Positions 61,756-64,000 of a stretch of 64,000 nt of DNA are shown here, in pieces (the stretch's first letter is position 1; each line of letters begins with the position of its first letter). The translations under genes were made by a program, and so were the position numbers. The DNA is from Flavobacterium cheongpyeongense (GTDB lineage: Bacteria; Bacteroidota; Bacteroidia; Flavobacteriales; Flavobacteriaceae). Location of the stretch: assembly GCF_003202435.1 (NCBI RefSeq), contig NZ_QJHK01000014.1, positions 1 through 64,000 of the forward strand, read 5' to 3'. The notes under the pieces are model-generated. The model did not search any database. It saw only the letters and a list, made by a program, of their open reading frames with translations, and was not told the DNA's origin.

Positions 61756-62286
61756 TTATTTGATCGTTTCTACCACATTACCACAAGACAGCATCGAAGA
61801 ACCGTAGTACGGATTTTGAACTGCTTTTTCTTTACTTAACCAGTCAGCATCTGCCATTGGACAATATTGTTTGTAAACAGGCTGTTCCGGTTTTGAAATT
61901 TTTATTAAATCGTAAGTACTTTTAGATAAAGATTTGAAAGTTTCGCGTTGCTTCTTAAGATCTGTAGTTCCTGAAATACTTTTGGCATCGGCAGTTAATT
62001 TTTTGACTACTTTCATCCAGGCTACATGTTCGGTACTATTTAGTTTATCCATTTTTACTGCTTCAATTGCAGTCAGTAAGTCTTTAGTTTTTGCCGAAGT
62101 CAATTTGCTGTCACTTTTAATAAGCGCGTCTTTTATAGCAAAATAATTATCAAAAACAGGTTGCAGCTGACTTGAGCTTATGATGTCTTCTGAAATGAGC
62201 AGAGATTTTATTTCGTTTGCCGAAATGGTGTTTAGAGATAATAGTATTGTGAATGCTGTCAAGACAGCTGTGATTGCATTTTTCAT
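61756..62286 (-). CDS. Exported DUF3347 protein
   Basis: A 176-residue periplasmic protein with a signal peptide (about 1-23, TISANE) and a DUF3347 domain (about 40-176). The C-terminus has the conserved YKQYCPMADADWLSKEKAVQNPYYGSSMLSCG, whose Cys and Met residues suggest copper or another metal as ligand. DUF3347 proteins are often linked to CusB-like metal efflux. It is 3 bases upstream of the AraC/HMA gene. Confidence 0.9.
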   Translation of the reverse strand: MKNAITAVLTAFTILLSLNTISANEIKSLLISEDIISSSQLQPVFDNYFAIKDALIKSDSKLTSAKTKDLLTAIEAVKMDKLNSTEHVAWMKVVKKLTADAKSISGTTDLKKQRETFKSLSKSTYDLIKISKPEQPVYKQYCPMADADWLSKEKAVQNPYYGSSMLSCGNVVETIK

Positions 62287-62414
62287 TTTCGTATGTTTTT
62301 TAATTCTTTAATTTTATTGTTTTAGTTTCGCAAAGAGGCGAAAGTGCAAAGTTGTTTTCTTTTGTGTGAGAATATTTTTTGCAAAAAGCACATTTATGGC
62401 TGTCACAAATACCA

Positions 62415-62771
62415 TTATTTTATTTTTGGGCGAAGCCAGATAAAAGCAAAACCATCAGAGACGTTAGTTTCATTATAATAGGAAACATTGTTTTTTAAGG
62501 AGAAATTAAATGCATCATTCTTTAAATCAAAAGTATTTGAATTTAAAATACTGAATTGCAAAGTTGAGTTATGGCAGCCTGAATTACAGCATTTTCCGCT
62601 GGAGTTGTGTTTTCCTTTTTTTGAATCCTTTACGCAGCATTTTTTGGAGCAGCTACTTTTTTCATTAGAAAGAATATTCTTTGAATAGCTATTGCTGCAA
62701 GCATGATTAACACTTGGAATCAAAAAGAAACCAAGAATCAGAATCAATACTATGCAAGCTTTTTTTGTCAA
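62415..62771 (-). CDS. Cys-rich exported protein at the head of the copper cluster
   Basis: A 118-residue protein of unknown family. A signal or anchor segment (about 1-23) is followed by a Cys/Lys-rich part (about 24-72, with CSKKCCVKDS and GKCCNSGC) and a Ser/Asn-rich C-terminus. The motif spacing resembles metal-binding peptides. It is separated from the DUF3347 gene by 128 bases and probably belongs to the metal-response group. Confidence 0.75.
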   Translation of the reverse strand: MTKKACIVLILILGFFLIPSVNHACSNSYSKNILSNEKSSCSKKCCVKDSKKGKHNSSGKCCNSGCHNSTLQFSILNSNTFDLKNDAFNFSLKNNVSYYNETNVSDGFAFIWLRPKIK

Positions 62772-63369
62772 GGATACTGTTTTTAGAAATACAAATCTAA
62801 CTAAAAATATCGGGGTAAATTAGTTTTTAAGATTTCGATAACTACAGTTCTTTAAATGGGTTGGTTTTATGTTTATATGCTTTTTAAAGTAATTTGATGA
62901 ATGAATTTCGTCAGCAAAGCAAATTTGTGTGTAATTTTAATTAGGTTACAGGTCATTTATGAAATCGTTTTTTCGTTTAGTGTCGTTGATGTAATCGATT
63001 GAATTTTTTGCAATAATTTTATTCTATTAAAAACATAAAAGAGTATTTCTTAGTTTTTGAAGAAATAAATTGAATATATGGTATTTTAAAAGAGATTATT
63101 TTTTTATATGTAATTTTTTTTAAGATTATTTTGTGAAATTTAATTTTTTATATAGATTTTTTTTTTATGTTTGTGTAATCGATTACACGTTGCTTTTTTA
63201 ATTTTTAAAAATATCCATTTTCCTTTTGTTTTCAGGGGTTACGGAAATAAAATCAAAATTGGAGTTTAACTAAAAATTATATTTTTAGAATATTTTAAGT
63301 AGTAAAGTGTGATTTTAAAAACCATAAATAAACTTTATAAACAATTAATCACAAACTAAACAGTAAACT
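62772..63369. other. AT-rich intergenic region between the copper cluster and the SusC-like gene
   Basis: This 598-base stretch has no convincing gene. It contains a perfect 16-bp palindrome (63173-63188) and a related half-site (62990-63003), both with the AATCGATT core. The stretch 63016-63170 is almost pure A and T. The promoter of the SusC-like gene must be within it, but I cannot fix its -7 element. Confidence 0.65.
63173..63188. promoter_or_regulatory. LacI-type operator palindrome before the SusC-like gene
   Basis: GTGTAATC-GATTACAC is a perfect 16-bp palindrome with the central CG of LacI/GalR operators, 182 bases before the SusC start. TGTAATCGATTGAA at 62990-63003 repeats its core. 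No LacI gene is in the window, so the regulator would be further right or elsewhere. Confidence 0.6.
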
Positions 63370-64000
63370 ATGAATTTTAAAGAGTTATTTAATAAAAGGA
63401 CAAATTGTTATCTGGCAATTGTTTTCTTATTGTGTTTGCTAACCAGTAATAAGGTTAGTGCACAGGATTTAACAATTGAAGGTGTTGTAAAAGATGCTTC
63501 AGGTCTGACCTTGCCAGGTGTAAACGTTTTAGAAAAAGGCACAAAAAATGGGGTTTCTACAGATTTTGATGGAAAATACAAATTGAAACTTTCAAGTTCA
63601 AAGGCAAGTGTTGAGTTTTCGTTTATAGGTTTTACGACTCAGACTGTTGCTGTAGCGGGAAAAAAAACGATTAATATTGTTTTGGCAGAAGAAGCAAATG
63701 CTTTAAATGAGGTTGTTGTTGTTGGATATGGAACTGTAAAGAAATCAGATTTAACCGGAGCCGTGTCAACAATTTCAGGTAATGATTTGAAAAAAGTTCC
63801 TGTAGCCAATGTTGCTGAAGCTTTAACAGGTAGAATTGCCGGTGTACAAGTAATGTCAGCAGAAGGATCTCCTGATGCCGATATACAAATTAGAGTTCGT
63901 GGAGGAGGTTCTCTTACTCAGAGTAATCAACCATTAATTATAGTAGATGGATTTCCTGTGAATAGTATGAATGATATTTCTTCATCTGATATTGAGTCGA
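63370..64000 (+). CDS. SusC/RagA-type TonB-linked outer-membrane protein, N-terminal part
   Basis: The first 210 codons of a gene that continues past the window. It has a signal peptide (about 1-32, VSAQ), a CarboxypepD_reg-like domain (about 35-115, with GVVKDASGLTLPGVNVLEKGT), the TonB-box-like EVVVVGYGTVKKSDLTGAV and the start of the plug domain (VANVAEALTGRIAGVQVMSAEGSPDADIQIRVRG). SusC proteins import glycans or peptides with a SusD lipoprotein, so susD and polysaccharide enzymes are expected to the right. Confidence 0.95.
   Translation, partial: MNFKELFNKRTNCYLAIVFLLCLLTSNKVSAQDLTIEGVVKDASGLTLPGVNVLEKGTKNGVSTDFDGKYKLKLSSSKASVEFSFIGFTTQTVAVAGKKTINIVLAEEANALNEVVVVGYGTVKKSDLTGAVSTISGNDLKKVPVANVAEALTGRIAGVQVMSAEGSPDADIQIRVRGGGSLTQSNQPLIIVDGFPVNSMNDISSSDIES

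Noticed and set aside
1-64000. CRISPR arrays, prophage, toxin-antitoxin or restriction-modification systems
   Set aside because: No regularly spaced direct repeats other than the 11-bp array and the peptide gene array, and no genes of these types are seen.

Overview
The window is chromosomal DNA of a Flavobacterium-like member of the Bacteroidota. Signs of this are the AT-rich sequence, promoters with the Bacteroidota -7 element TAnnTTTG, a SusC/RagA gene at the right edge, GIN-domain (DUF2807), DUF4173, DUF5683 and WbqC proteins, PorSS-era housekeeping gene types and a TPR-histidine kinase/LytTR pair. Most of the window is ordinary core genome, interrupted by three accessory zones.

Layout. 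1-2.7 kb: a membrane protein, a small winged-helix regulator and a DUF4173 membrane protein, with a shared operator-like inverted repeat in front of two of them. 2.7-10.5 kb: the most interesting locus. It has a peptidase-C39 ABC exporter, an HlyD-type adaptor, four tandem 49-codon double-glycine peptide genes with an invariant TSRGTET core (the fourth has lost its ATG), a 157-residue protein that carries the same core as its C-terminal tail but has no leader, and then a periplasmic-TPR histidine kinase overlapping a LytTR response regulator. The exporter gene and the 157-residue gene share a 31-bp upstream block (28/31 identical). I infer a peptide export and sensing circuit in a Gram-negative bacterium.

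10.7-39.6 kb: core genes for rRNA modification (rluF), cell envelope (lpxK, murB, lepB, glycosyltransferases), metabolism (gap, lipA, ribH, dapB), DNA repair and segregation (recF, mutL, parA, parB), a TonB protein, an ECF sigma factor, two rhomboids and others. 39.9 kb: tRNA-Pro(TGG). 40.1-49.4 kb: an accessory cluster of short-chain and medium-chain oxidoreductases, alpha/beta hydrolases and a flavodoxin-fold quinone reductase, under a TetR regulator at one end and an HxlR regulator at the other. It contains a frameshifted paralogue and an internally deleted metallo-beta-lactamase-fold pseudogene, which suggests a turning-over gene block. 49.6 kb: trxB.

50.7-55.2 kb: a PadR - PspC - GIN - GIN operon. 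Its upstream region holds an 11-bp tandem repeat and a structured RNA that resembles the Flavo-1 motif. 55.9-62.8 kb: a leftward copper-handling cluster with a Cys-rich protein, a DUF3347 protein, an AraC regulator fused to a metal-binding HMA domain, a Cu P1B-ATPase with two extra metal-binding CPM motifs, a multicopper oxidase fused to a beta-barrel-like tail, and a 51-residue double-CC peptide. 62.8-64 kb: a LacI-type palindrome and the start of a SusC-like gene that runs off the window.
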